The notes: generated by a model not told the origin, from the letters alone. Positions 43,460 to 51,283 are shown, counted from the first letter of the stretch. The stretch: DNA of 64,000 nt from Marinirhabdus sp963793275 (GCA_963793275.1 CAWBZL010000002.1:496001-560000); one strand, 5' to 3'. Translations and numbers: made by a program.

Positions 43460-45739
43460 ATGAATCTAAAATATATAATAGAAATATGCATTGGGATTGA
43501 TATTGCCATTATTGGTATCGCTTATCCTATAATAATTGATAAAATATCGAATATTGGAAATAGGTATGACTCAAATTATCTTTCCGAAGTTTTTGAACAA
43601 GAATTTCCACAACGGGCATATGGTCGCATTTTGCCATTTCGGAGCAGGAAAGTTACCACTTTCGAATGGCTGTTGTTCTTCACTATCGCATCATTTGCCT
43701 TTTTGATTGCAGGTGCCGAACCATTATTTTGGAAAAACTCAATATGGATGCAAAATTCTGCAAAATTATTGACATTAACTCTTACCTTTTTTCTTGTAAT
43801 ATCCTTTATAATCTGGCTTGACAAAATAGCTTTATACAACGGAAAACCAGCTCGCCTATTGAAATATCTGATTGCGAAATATCAATCAATTTCAAAAGAA
43901 AGTAGATATAAAGAAAACCTTATCAATTCACTTAACGAGATAGCCTATTTCGCTGTAGAAAAGGAGGATATCCATTTACAAGAGGAATTGAGTAAGTTTT
44001 ATACTGAAGAGTTTATTAAAATTCGTCATAATCATAATTCAAGCGAAGCTTTAGAATATCCATTTTATTTTTATGATGTAACCCGTAAGCTAATTAAAAA
44101 ATTGCTTCGGAAAGAAGTTTCTGAATTGGATAGATTGACTTCTCCCGCAGTATCAAATTGGTGGTTGTTGGGACAGGATTTTCAGGAGATTCCAATATCA
44201 GAAAAAACGTATGATAGTATGTGGGGCAATATCTATCAGATTTCCGACAATGCAAAGTTTATAAAGGAGCATTGGAGCACTGCACACCAATATTATAGAT
44301 TTCAATTAGGGAGGAAAACTGGCAAATACAACATCGATATTAGAGATTATGAGAACAAGGAGGAAATTGAAATAAGAGAAAGTGAACAGATAAGATTTTT
44401 AGAGTTTCACTATGCATTGGGTGGCTTGCTATTGTATCGTCAAAACAATAATGGACTAAAACGAATTCTAAATTTCACACAAAGTCAGCCGCCAGATTAT
44501 TACCTATTGCCTAACTCTATGTATGACATATTCTACTGGTTTGCCTATTTTAAAGAAGGGTATGTAAACAGAGTTACGCCTACAGATTTTAAATACCCAT
44601 TTCCAGACATTGATAATTTAGGCCTCTCACGACAAATAACCTTTTGGATTTGTCAATATGTATGTTTGCTTTTTATAAGACAATTTTTCTTGCAACCCTA
44701 TTATACGTTTCATCAATTTACCGAACAACCAAGATTGCCAAATAAAGTACTTGAATTACTTAAATGGAAAGATGCTTTGGACTATTTCAAGTTTTGTTTA
44801 AACAAAATATTAGAGAATAAAGACTTATTGGATTTACTGGGCTATAATTTGTCAGATGCTATTTTGGAGGATATAGAAGGTTTTGAGCCTGAATTACGAA
44901 TTAGAATTGAAGAGCAAATTCAACAGAATAGAACAAATGCACCATTATCTGATAATAAAATCAGTCAATTTTTGGCCAGCAGTGCAACGATGATAGACGA
45001 TGCATTTAATCAGTACAGCCTCATAATAAATAAAGATGATTTTGCAAATGATGAACCTGTGATGCGATTCGGTCTAAATGGAGGTTCCATACTTTTCCGA
45101 AAAGAAGGTTTTACAGAAGGAGACATACCACATCTAAATTATGATTCGATATTTGCACAACAAATCATTTATGACCAAATCAATCGATATATTCCAAACT
45201 CTTTCCTCGGAGCGAGAACACGTAGATACTTAATAGACAGAGAAAACTTTGAAGATGCGTTTAAAAGATTAAAGTACGATAAAGAGAAACATCTAATTGT
45301 AGGGTTTGGTTTTTTCGACAATGGTTTAGTCGAAATACCTGATTTCCTTGAGGATATGATTAGGTTGACTTCGCCAGTTTTTACAAATGTACTATTCGTT
45401 CTGCCAAAGACTGACCTTCCGAGAATTAATCATCCAGACCTCAAAGCTGATGAGATTAAAGAACTGCGTCTTGAACCAATTATACCAGACAGAAACGTAT
45501 ATGCCTCTGTAATCGACTTGAATCTTGATGAGAATAGTGAGTTGAGACAACGCTGGAACACAAATGAAAATCAAAATCCAGCGGAATCTGTACAATTAAC
45601 AATTGCATTCATCGCAGAGATTATTTGGAGACAAAATAGAGATGTCGTTCAGTTGAATATCACTTCGCCACTACGTGAACAAGGCATCAAAAATGATTTA
45701 AGCGATATTGTTCCTTTCAAGACCATTGAAAATGATTGA
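43460..45739 (+). CDS. 759-residue membrane protein of unknown function
   Basis: I do not recognise a family. Three hydrophobic segments lie in the first 125 residues (about 5-25, 70-90 and 98-120). The rest is a long soluble part, rich in aromatic residues in the middle (YYLLPNSMYDIFYWFAYF). The last ~190 residues look alpha/beta (HLIVGFGFFDNGLVEIPDFL, NVLFVLPKTDLP) and could be a Rossmann-like domain. It starts 10 bases after the toxin gene and ends overlapping the UPF0489 gene. The two therefore form a translationally linked pair inside the element, a cargo position often used by defence genes. No motif proves that role. Confidence 0.75.
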   Translation: MNLKYIIEICIGIDIAIIGIAYPIIIDKISNIGNRYDSNYLSEVFEQEFPQRAYGRILPFRSRKVTTFEWLLFFTIASFAFLIAGAEPLFWKNSIWMQNSAKLLTLTLTFFLVISFIIWLDKIALYNGKPARLLKYLIAKYQSISKESRYKENLINSLNEIAYFAVEKEDIHLQEELSKFYTEEFIKIRHNHNSSEALEYPFYFYDVTRKLIKKLLRKEVSELDRLTSPAVSNWWLLGQDFQEIPISEKTYDSMWGNIYQISDNAKFIKEHWSTAHQYYRFQLGRKTGKYNIDIRDYENKEEIEIRESEQIRFLEFHYALGGLLLYRQNNNGLKRILNFTQSQPPDYYLLPNSMYDIFYWFAYFKEGYVNRVTPTDFKYPFPDIDNLGLSRQITFWICQYVCLLFIRQFFLQPYYTFHQFTEQPRLPNKVLELLKWKDALDYFKFCLNKILENKDLLDLLGYNLSDAILEDIEGFEPELRIRIEEQIQQNRTNAPLSDNKISQFLASSATMIDDAFNQYSLIINKDDFANDEPVMRFGLNGGSILFRKEGFTEGDIPHLNYDSIFAQQIIYDQINRYIPNSFLGARTRRYLIDRENFEDAFKRLKYDKEKHLIVGFGFFDNGLVEIPDFLEDMIRLTSPVFTNVLFVLPKTDLPRINHPDLKADEIKELRLEPIIPDRNVYASVIDLNLDENSELRQRWNTNENQNPAESVQLTIAFIAEIIWRQNRDVVQLNITSPLREQGIKNDLSDIVPFKTIEND

Positions 45740-46523
45740 ATTCAGAAACCCATATCACATAGAACCACCAGGTGTTTCACGACAAATATTATCGCATCCA
45801 ACAAATGAAACTGAAGCAATAGAACTTGCAGTATTTCAAGAACATCGATACGCATTTTTCTATTGGAACAAATGGATGCGTAAAAATGAAAGTACTAATC
45901 CACCTTGTTTGGTTTCGCTAGACTGGCATCAGGATTTATGCTACCCTTGTGAAACAGAAAAAGAATGGTTAGATAAATTAGATTTAACGAGTGATGCAGA
46001 AGTGTCTTTATTTTCTTGGGCAAAACTGGCGGGAAATAATGACGGTCATATTCTATGTGCTGCCTATCTCAATTTGATTGGGGATATCTATGTGCATTGC
46101 AGGCAAGCTTCCTTTCCAGATGCTTGGAAAGATGAAGAATTGATAGATAAGTACGGCAACAAACATACTATCAAAAAATTCAAAACTTTTGACACATTAC
46201 AGGATGATTTATTGAATTCATCAGAAACATCTGTATTTTTTGATATAGACTTGGACTTCTTTTCGATAAAGAATGGCTTAAGTGATGGTTCTTTTGAATT
46301 TACCTATCTACAGGAACAAGAAATACGTACAATGTTAGATAAGGACAATCCATTAATTCATTGGATTTTTGAACGTTTAAAAGGATTTACTATCGCAACA
46401 GAACCAGAACATTGCGGTGGACTTTTAAGAAGTAATAAGTTTCTTGATTTAATTAGCAAAATCTATTTCAGTCCAGAATTGTTTGCACCTAAATGTAATT
46501 GGAAATGGAAACCTAAATATTGA
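45732..46523 (+). CDS. UPF0489 (C5orf22-like) family protein, arginase-like fold
   Basis: ATG 45732 overlaps the membrane-protein stop by 8 bases. The 263-residue product has D64-W-H-Q-D68 and D171-I-D173-L-D175, which resemble the two metal-binding aspartate/histidine motifs of the arginase-deacetylase superfamily (DxHxD and DxDxD). The TIATEPEHCGG segment near residue 220 is also conserved in UPF0489. Known members have no firmly established substrate. A metal-dependent hydrolase acting on a guanidino or amide group is a reasonable guess. It is a member of a two-gene cassette with the preceding membrane protein. Confidence 0.82.
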   Translation: MIEFRNPYHIEPPGVSRQILSHPTNETEAIELAVFQEHRYAFFYWNKWMRKNESTNPPCLVSLDWHQDLCYPCETEKEWLDKLDLTSDAEVSLFSWAKLAGNNDGHILCAAYLNLIGDIYVHCRQASFPDAWKDEELIDKYGNKHTIKKFKTFDTLQDDLLNSSETSVFFDIDLDFFSIKNGLSDGSFEFTYLQEQEIRTMLDKDNPLIHWIFERLKGFTIATEPEHCGGLLRSNKFLDLISKIYFSPELFAPKCNWKWKPKY

Positions 46524-46541
46524 TGATGAATTGAATCGATA

Positions 46542-46731
46542 ATAATACGGCCATTCAGCCCATTCCCCTACATTCCGCGAAAAGCTATATTTCAGGCAAA
46601 GCGCTTCATTAAAACAAGTCTTGGACACAACTATAAAGCTTCCGATTTCCTTTCCACTTGCCCACTCATTCCCAAGAAAATCGGGAAGTGGTCAAACTCC
46701 ATTTCAACCTACACCTTTCAAGTTAAGTCCG
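46542..46731. repeat. degenerate repeat unit R1
   Basis: R1 is a ~180-base unit beginning around CCATTCAGCCC and ending in AAGTCCG. It contains CGCGAAAAGCTA and CAAGTCTTGGACACAA-like blocks. It is related to R2 (46767) and R3 (47371) but is the most diverged. I see no tRNA, rRNA or coding function. Confidence 0.65.
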
Positions 46732-46766
46732 CTTGACGTTCTACTTCAAAAGGATATACAGTTTTC

Positions 46767-46940
46767 ATAATTCGTTCAGCCCAGTCCCCTGCATTTCGCG
46801 AAAAGCTACATTCCGGGAAAAGAGCTTCTCTGGACAGGTCTTGGACACAATCCCCAATTTCGACTTTCCATTCCGTTAACCCTTCCGCTATGCTGGAAAG
46901 TAACACTACATTCCCTTGCCAAAATCGTGAATCAAGTCCG
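46767..46940. repeat. degenerate repeat unit R2
   Basis: R2 shares TTTCGCGAAAAGCTACATT, GGGAAAAGAGCTTCTCT, AGGTCTTGGACAC and CTTTCCATTCCG with R3 in the same order, and ends in AAGTCCG. It directly precedes leader copy 3. Confidence 0.75.
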
Positions 46941-46950
46941 TTTAAAAAAG

Positions 46951-47119
46951 GAAGTTAATTATCATACAATATACACGCAAGGTAAACTCGTAAAATACTT
47001 TCATCAAAAGACTACGGCATAAAGCCATCTCTTCTTCCCTCGCTTATTTATTCCGTTTCCTTTTGAGCCAAGATTTTAGCTTCCGTTTGGTTTCTGCTCA
47101 AATATTGTTTAACCAAAAA
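46951..47119 (+). promoter_or_regulatory. repeated leader element, copy 3 (before a 52-residue gene)
   Basis: It matches copy 1 closely over its full length, including the 5' ATTATCATACAATAT part, and ends with CTCAAATATTGTTTAACC. Arms TTTGAGC (47062-47068) and GCTCAAA (47096-47102) can pair. It ends 10 bases before ATG 47130. Confidence 0.8.
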
Positions 47120-47129
47120 TTTTAACATT

Positions 47130-47288
47130 ATGAAAAATACAACTGTAAAATCCGACATTTCATTGCAAGAAGCAGAAGAACATTATCAATTGAGTAGTGA
47201 AAATTACACTATTGAAAGTGCGGAGAGTCATTTAGCTTACTACAGAGAAAAGCATCCCCTTTACTACCAAGTATTAAGTAATGTTTAA
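47130..47288 (+). CDS. small hypothetical protein (52 residues) behind leader copy 3
   Basis: The start MKNTTVKSDISLQEAEEHYQ lies at the same distance from the leader as the starts of the ParB-like and DUF932 genes. The protein is acidic and polar, with LAYYREKHPLYYQVLS at the end, no signal peptide and no membrane segment. I do not recognise it. The leader in front and clean stop at 47286-47288 support translation. Confidence 0.6.
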   Translation: MKNTTVKSDISLQEAEEHYQLSSENYTIESAESHLAYYREKHPLYYQVLSNV

Positions 47289-47370
47289 TCTGAAAATCAG
47301 AAAGAACCTTTTGTAGAATGAGATAACTACTCACCAAAGTAATATTAACCTTTTATTGAATACGAATTTC

Positions 47371-47545
47371 ATAACCCGTTCAGCACATTCCCCTGCATTT
47401 CGCGAAAAGCTACATTGCGGGAAAAGAGCTTCTCTAAATAGGTCTTGGACACCATCCCCAATTTCTACTTTCCATTCCGCTAACCCGATCCGCTGCGCTG
47501 GAGCGGAACGCTTCATTCCCAATCCAAAATCGTGAACGGAGTCCG
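47371..47545. repeat. degenerate repeat unit R3
   Basis: R3 is very similar to R2 over ~175 bases, including CATTTCGCGAAAAGCTACAT and GGGAAAAGAGCTTCTCT, and ends in GAGTCCG. It contains CCGCTGCGCTGGAGCGG, a small hairpin absent from the other copies. Confidence 0.75.
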
Positions 47546-47613
47546 CCAAATCGGAATTCCATTTAATCATTTGGTGCCACTTCCTATGTTATTGTACTTC
47601 ACAAAGTCTTTAG

Positions 47614-47800
47614 AAATACTTCCGCACCCTCGCTGCCCTAACCTTTTTTTGCCAGCAAAATACCAACATTTTGAACTTGAACAGACTGCATAAACCGTTA
47701 CGCTGCGCTTCACTTTTTATAAGTCCTTATCATTTCAAAATCTTGAAACTGTATCAGCAACAAAAAAAGGTAACAGCGAGGGCGCTATGGGAAGTAAATC
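47614..47800. repeat. long imperfect inverted repeat with ~100-base centre
   Basis: The left arm (about 47614-47655) carries ACTTCCGCACCCTCGCTG then ACCTTTTTTTG. The right arm (about 47755-47800) carries CAAAAAAAGGTAACAGCGAG, GGCGC and GGGAAGT, the approximate reverse complement. The RNA or single strand could form a ~35-base stem. I see no reverse transcriptase or transposase beside it. It lies 170 bases before the first ssb gene. Confidence 0.65.
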
Positions 47801-47813
47801 TAAAATAAAACTT

Positions 47814-47960
47814 ATGAAATCTTACAAAAACATACAAAGGGAAGCGACACCAAAAAAAACAAAAAAGGAAAACGCTCAAGATATAATAAGTAAATCACTT
47901 CAAAAAAATATAAACGCAAACTGTCTGAATGGTTCAGATAGCATTTTAATTAATCTTTAA
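47814..47960 (+). CDS. possible small basic protein (48 residues) before ssb
   Basis: The frame starts MKSYKNIQREATPKKTKKEN and ends ten bases before the first ssb start. It is lysine-rich in its first half, as small element-encoded proteins often are. A dyad TCTGAA-TGG-TTCAGA (47924-47938) lies inside it, which could instead mark a regulatory region. Coding status is uncertain. Confidence 0.35.
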   Translation: MKSYKNIQREATPKKTKKENAQDIISKSLQKNINANCLNGSDSILINL

Positions 47961-47970
47961 ATATTTTATT

Positions 47971-48315
47971 ATGAGTACTTTAAAAAATCACGTACAGTTA
48001 ATCGGAAACGTTGGACAAGAGCCAACAATCACGAACCTTGAAAGCGGAAAAAAAGTAGCCCGTTTTTCAATCGCAACAAACGAGTATTACAAGGATGCCA
48101 AAGGCGAAAAGCAAACCGAAACTAATTGGCATACCGTTGTAGCTTGGGGCAAGACTGCCGAAATTATTAAAAAATATGTTGATAAAGGCAAGGAAGTAGG
48201 TGTTACGGGAAAACTGAAATCCCGAAGCTACGAGGATAAAGAGGGTATCAAGCGATATGTTACCGAAATCGAAGCAAATGAAATCCTTTTGCTTGGAAGC
48301 AAAAATGATAAGTAA
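47971..48315 (+). CDS. ssb: single-stranded DNA-binding protein, copy 1
   Basis: The 114-residue protein is a single OB fold: LKNHVQLIGNVGQEPTITNLESG, ARFSIATNEYY, TNWHTVVAWGKTAEIIKKYV and GVTGKLKSRSYEDKEG. It lacks the long acidic C-terminal tail (ending DDDIPF-like) of chromosomal SSB, so it may not recruit the same partner proteins. During conjugation it would coat transferred single-stranded DNA. A terminator separates it from copy 2. Confidence 0.93.
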   Translation: MSTLKNHVQLIGNVGQEPTITNLESGKKVARFSIATNEYYKDAKGEKQTETNWHTVVAWGKTAEIIKKYVDKGKEVGVTGKLKSRSYEDKEGIKRYVTEIEANEILLLGSKNDK

Positions 48316-48330
48316 TCATTGAAATTTTAG

Positions 48331-48364
48331 AGGGCGTACCTCTCAAACGTTGCGCCCTTTTTTT
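48331..48364 (+). terminator. terminator between the two ssb genes
   Basis: AGGGCG and CGCCCT can pair across ~17 bases, followed by seven T. Confidence 0.75.
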
Positions 48365-48389
48365 ATTAATAATCTTTAAAACTTTTATT

Positions 48390-48734
48390 ATGAAAACTAT
48401 TAAAAATCACGTTCAGTTAATTGGAAACATTGGGCAAGACCCACAGGTTACAAATCTTGAAAATGGAAAAATTGTGGCGCAGTTCTCAATGGCTACAAAT
48501 GAAAATTACGAAGACTCAAAAGGGCAGAAGCAATCGGAAACCCATTGGCATAGTATTGTGGCTTGGGGAAAACTTGCTTCAATCATTGAGAAATATGCAG
48601 TAGTAGGAAAACAAATTGCCATTGCGGGCAAATTGGCGCAACGCTCTTATGAAACCAAGGAAGGCGAAAAACGATACTATACCGAAGTTGTAGCAAGAGA
48701 AATTCTTTTGCTCGGGTCTAAAAATGGTAAGTAA
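48390..48734 (+). CDS. ssb: single-stranded DNA-binding protein, copy 2
   Basis: It has the same length as copy 1 and clearly related sequence (IKNHVQLIGNIGQDP, THWHSIVAWGKLASIIEKYA, EILLLGSKNGK). The regions before both starts share a TTTATTATG context. It looks like a tandem duplication that has since diverged. It too lacks the acidic tail. Two SSB proteins could serve different steps or give dosage; that is inference. Confidence 0.92.
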   Translation: MKTIKNHVQLIGNIGQDPQVTNLENGKIVAQFSMATNENYEDSKGQKQSETHWHSIVAWGKLASIIEKYAVVGKQIAIAGKLAQRSYETKEGEKRYYTEVVAREILLLGSKNGK

Positions 48735-48746
48735 CCATAAAAATCC

Positions 48747-48793
48747 AAGAGGGCACAGATACCAGTTTTCAATTAGTTCGTGCCCTCTTTTAA
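48747..48793 (+). terminator. terminator after the second ssb gene
   Basis: AAGAGGGCAC pairs perfectly with GTGCCCTCTT across 23 bases, followed by T residues. Confidence 0.85.
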
Positions 48794-48817
48794 TTATTCA
48801 CTTAAAATAAATGAACA

Positions 48818-49198
48818 ATGAAAGCACAAGTTAACGAAATCAAAGAAGGATTGCAACATTTTCACGGAACGGAAATGTTCTATCAAATCCCATTATTAAG
48901 AACACGTTTTACGGACGGACTAAAATATCTTGCTAATGTGGCAGATTGTTTTTGGCTCATTACGGACACTTCCGTGATTGCAAAAAGTCTGATGAACCGA
49001 AGCGAATTTATAACCATAGACTTCAAAAGATTGCCCGAAGAAAAACAGGATTATTCGGGTTATGAAGCCGAGATAATTTACAGCGATGGCAATGATAATA
49101 TTTTGGAAAAACACGGTTATCGGGCAACCGATTTTCCACTCGATGAACTGCGGTTATTTTTTGTAAATGATACGCTGATGTTACCAAGCGAATACTAA
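48818..49198 (+). CDS. DUF6876-like protein
   Basis: The 126-residue protein resembles the DUF6876 family common on Bacteroidota conjugative elements: LQHFHGTEMFYQIPLLRTRFTDGLKYLANVADCFWLIT. The function is not known. It has no signal peptide and is probably cytoplasmic. It is followed 11 bases later by a 65-residue gene, and both precede a terminator. Confidence 0.7.
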   Translation: MKAQVNEIKEGLQHFHGTEMFYQIPLLRTRFTDGLKYLANVADCFWLITDTSVIAKSLMNRSEFITIDFKRLPEEKQDYSGYEAEIIYSDGNDNILEKHGYRATDFPLDELRLFFVNDTLMLPSEY

Positions 49199-49209
49199 AT
49201 TTTAAAGCT

Positions 49210-49407
49210 ATGGTTTATCTGAATTTTACAGACTTGAGCGAGGAGACTCAAAACCGTCTTTTGGAAGATTCCAAAAAGGATGTGGAACGAAAATTTGGCG
49301 ATGATATTCGCAAATACGTAAGAGAAAATTATACCTGTTTTGAAACGATGATAGAGGAAGAAGCATTGCGAAATTTATATTCCTATACGTTTATTTTCAA
49401 CATCTAA
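49210..49407 (+). CDS. small hypothetical protein (65 residues)
   Basis: The sequence starts MVYLNFTDLSEETQNRLLED and ends in EEEALRNLYSYTFIFNI. It is helical and acidic, with no membrane segment. I recognise no named domain, but small proteins of this style occur beside DUF6876 on related elements. It is probably cotranscribed with the preceding gene. Confidence 0.65.
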   Translation: MVYLNFTDLSEETQNRLLEDSKKDVERKFGDDIRKYVRENYTCFETMIEEEALRNLYSYTFIFNI

Positions 49408-49427
49408 TTTTCTAAACTTTATAGTCA

Positions 49428-49456
49428 AGCACCTCTAAATTTTTGGAGGTGTTTTT
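49428..49456 (+). terminator. terminator before the mobilisation region
   Basis: CACCTC pairs with GAGGTG across a short AT-rich loop, followed by five T. Confidence 0.75.
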
Positions 49457-49639
49457 GTATGCAATTAATTTCAAGTCGAGAAAAAAGCGTATCTTTATTT
49501 CGCTGAAATTCAGCACACATAAATTCATATAGTTATCCCATTTTTAACTTTCGCTGGTAGCTGTATCCATCTATATTTTACATATTGGAATTTCCGAATT
49601 CCTAAAAGGGCAATTGGCTTTTTAGCCAGATTGTATGAA

Positions 49640-49716
49640 ATTTTTGTCACGCTTTGGCGTGACGAAAAGGAATAGCAAGAGGGTAACGGGCAGAGCCACG
49701 TTACATATTCCTTTTA
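49640..49716. other. candidate origin of transfer (oriT) with nested inverted repeats
   Basis: Directly upstream of the mobilisation genes lies GTCACGCTTTGGCGTGAC (49646-49663), a perfect 7-base stem. Next come arms AAAAGGAATA (49665-49674) and TATTCCTTTT (49706-49715), with inner arms TAACG (49684-49688) and CGTTA (49699-49703). Several inverted repeats beside relaxase genes are typical of oriT. No experiment or known nic motif supports it here. No T run follows the first hairpin, so a terminator is unlikely. Confidence 0.6.
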
Positions 49717-49850
49717 GCGTATAAACCATTGAATTTCAAGTAATTGAAAATTAATGGATTATATAAGTTTCTTCGATTTGCGTCAAATGCCCCCAAACAG
49801 CTTGTAAATAGGGATGGATTTACGTCAAACACACAAAAAAGCGAAAGAAA

Positions 49851-50231
49851 ATGGATTCATTCATCACTATCAGGTTCAAAAGGAAAACTGCCAAACGTTT
49901 TCAAGAATTTTCAAAAAAGCACTTCAAGACGCATACCGAAACGATGGAAGCTATACTTGATTTTTTCTTCTACAACGAGATATCGCCAAAAGAAAAATTA
50001 GGTCCGACAGGGCGAACCATCGAAGCCAAACTATTAAAAAGAATCAATGCCGTAATCGCTATAATGAGGGACGTTGAAAAGACCCAAACCAAGCCTACAG
50101 TTGCAATGATTCAATCTCTATTTGAGACAGAACAGCCAAGCAAAAAACCTTTGATAGTGGAAAAGAAATATGCCGAAGAAAAAAAGGAAGTACGCTTTCG
50201 AGAAAAGCAAAATCTTAATAACGACCTCTAA
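49851..50231 (+). CDS. BfmA/BtgA-like mobilisation accessory protein
   Basis: The 126-residue protein begins MDSFITIRFKRKTAKRFQEFSKKHFKTHTETMEAIL, which looks like a ribbon-helix-helix DNA-binding start, and ends in a basic helix. It matches the BfmA/BtgA group of small proteins that assist the relaxase at oriT. The candidate oriT lies just upstream and the relaxase starts 12 bases downstream. An overlapping frame from 49744 is a shadow. Confidence 0.78.
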   Translation: MDSFITIRFKRKTAKRFQEFSKKHFKTHTETMEAILDFFFYNEISPKEKLGPTGRTIEAKLLKRINAVIAIMRDVEKTQTKPTVAMIQSLFETEQPSKKPLIVEKKYAEEKKEVRFREKQNLNNDL

Positions 50232-50242
50232 AATTTTAAGCT

Positions 50243-51274
50243 ATGTATATAACAATTACACCCCAAAAAATGGGTGGCAATTATTCTAAAAGTTCGGCTG
50301 ATTTTGTGGGTTATCTGGAGAAGGAAAACCAAGGACTGGAACAGCAGGATATGGAGCATTTTTTTAATCAAAATGGCGACGAGATTTCAGCAGAGGAAGT
50401 GGTCAGGGAAATTGATGGCAATACGGCAAAACTCGAAAAGCACGAGCCACGGTTTTATTCCATTACCGTAAGCCCTTCAAAATACGAACTAAAACGGTTG
50501 CAAAACCATAGTAAAGATTTGCAAAAATATACCCGGGAGATTATGAAGGATTATGTGGCTTCATTCAACCGTGAAATAAATGGGCGACCGGTCAATATCG
50601 ATGATATAAAATACTACGCAAAAATTGAACACCAAAGAACCTTTAAAGGAACGGATAAACAGGTGCAGGAAAACCAGCCTTTTGCCACAAAAATACTTCA
50701 ATTAAAAACTGAAGTCCGAAATGTGCAAGAGGGGCGAGCAGAAGGAAATGTGAAAAAATTGGAAAAAGAAATCGGGAAACTAGAAAGAGAAGCACCGCAC
50801 CAACAGAACGGAAAACGAATAGTACAAGGAATGCCAAAAGCAGGAGACCAAAGCCATATACATATTATCGTTAGCCGCAAGGATGCATCAAACCGATTCA
50901 GTTTGTCACCTGGAAGTAAATATAAAGCTTCCGACGTTGAATTAAATGGTAAAACGGTAAAACGGGGATTTGATAGAGATGGGTTTTTTGAGAAAGCAGA
51001 AAAGACTTTTGATAAGACTTTTGGCTATCAAAGGAACTTCGCTGAAACTTATAAGGCAAGAAAGGATTTCATTAAGAATCCGAAAATCTATTTTGCATCA
51101 TTGATGAAACTGCCCACCAATGAAAAAGCATTAGCGTTCAAAATAATGGAAAAAAGTGGCATTCCTATGATGCCGAGTATTCCTGTTACGAAGGTACAAT
51201 TGGCGATGAAAATTTTTAATAGGCTACGACGTGGTGCAGAGGTGGCCATTAAATCAAGTTCCATCGGAATCTAA
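50243..51274 (+). CDS. MobB-like relaxase (DUF5712 family)
   Basis: The 343-residue protein has the features of Bacteroidota MobB-type relaxases: an N-terminal strand region (MYITITPQKMGGNYSKSSADFVGYLEKE), FYSITVSPSKYEL and a histidine motif (DQSHIHIIVSRKD) that would bind the metal. It should cut one strand at oriT, stay bound to the 5' end and lead it through the conjugation channel. The T4CP gene follows 10 bases downstream. The catalytic tyrosine cannot be picked with certainty. Confidence 0.85.
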   Translation: MYITITPQKMGGNYSKSSADFVGYLEKENQGLEQQDMEHFFNQNGDEISAEEVVREIDGNTAKLEKHEPRFYSITVSPSKYELKRLQNHSKDLQKYTREIMKDYVASFNREINGRPVNIDDIKYYAKIEHQRTFKGTDKQVQENQPFATKILQLKTEVRNVQEGRAEGNVKKLEKEIGKLEREAPHQQNGKRIVQGMPKAGDQSHIHIIVSRKDASNRFSLSPGSKYKASDVELNGKTVKRGFDRDGFFEKAEKTFDKTFGYQRNFAETYKARKDFIKNPKIYFASLMKLPTNEKALAFKIMEKSGIPMMPSIPVTKVQLAMKIFNRLRRGAEVAIKSSSIGI

Positions 51275-51283
51275 TTTAAAATT

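Noticed and set aside
46718..46906. Minus-strand frame in R2 similar to another in R3 (47331-47570), sharing EWKVEIGD and REALFP
   Set aside because: The likeness follows from the DNA repeat itself; R1 has stops in the same frame, and no start signal or family supports coding.
47614..47800. Retron-like non-coding RNA at the long inverted repeat
   Set aside because: No reverse transcriptase gene is adjacent or elsewhere in the window.
49646..49663. Perfect GTCACGC hairpin as a terminator
   Set aside because: It is not followed by a T run; its position next to further inverted repeats and relaxase genes suits oriT better.
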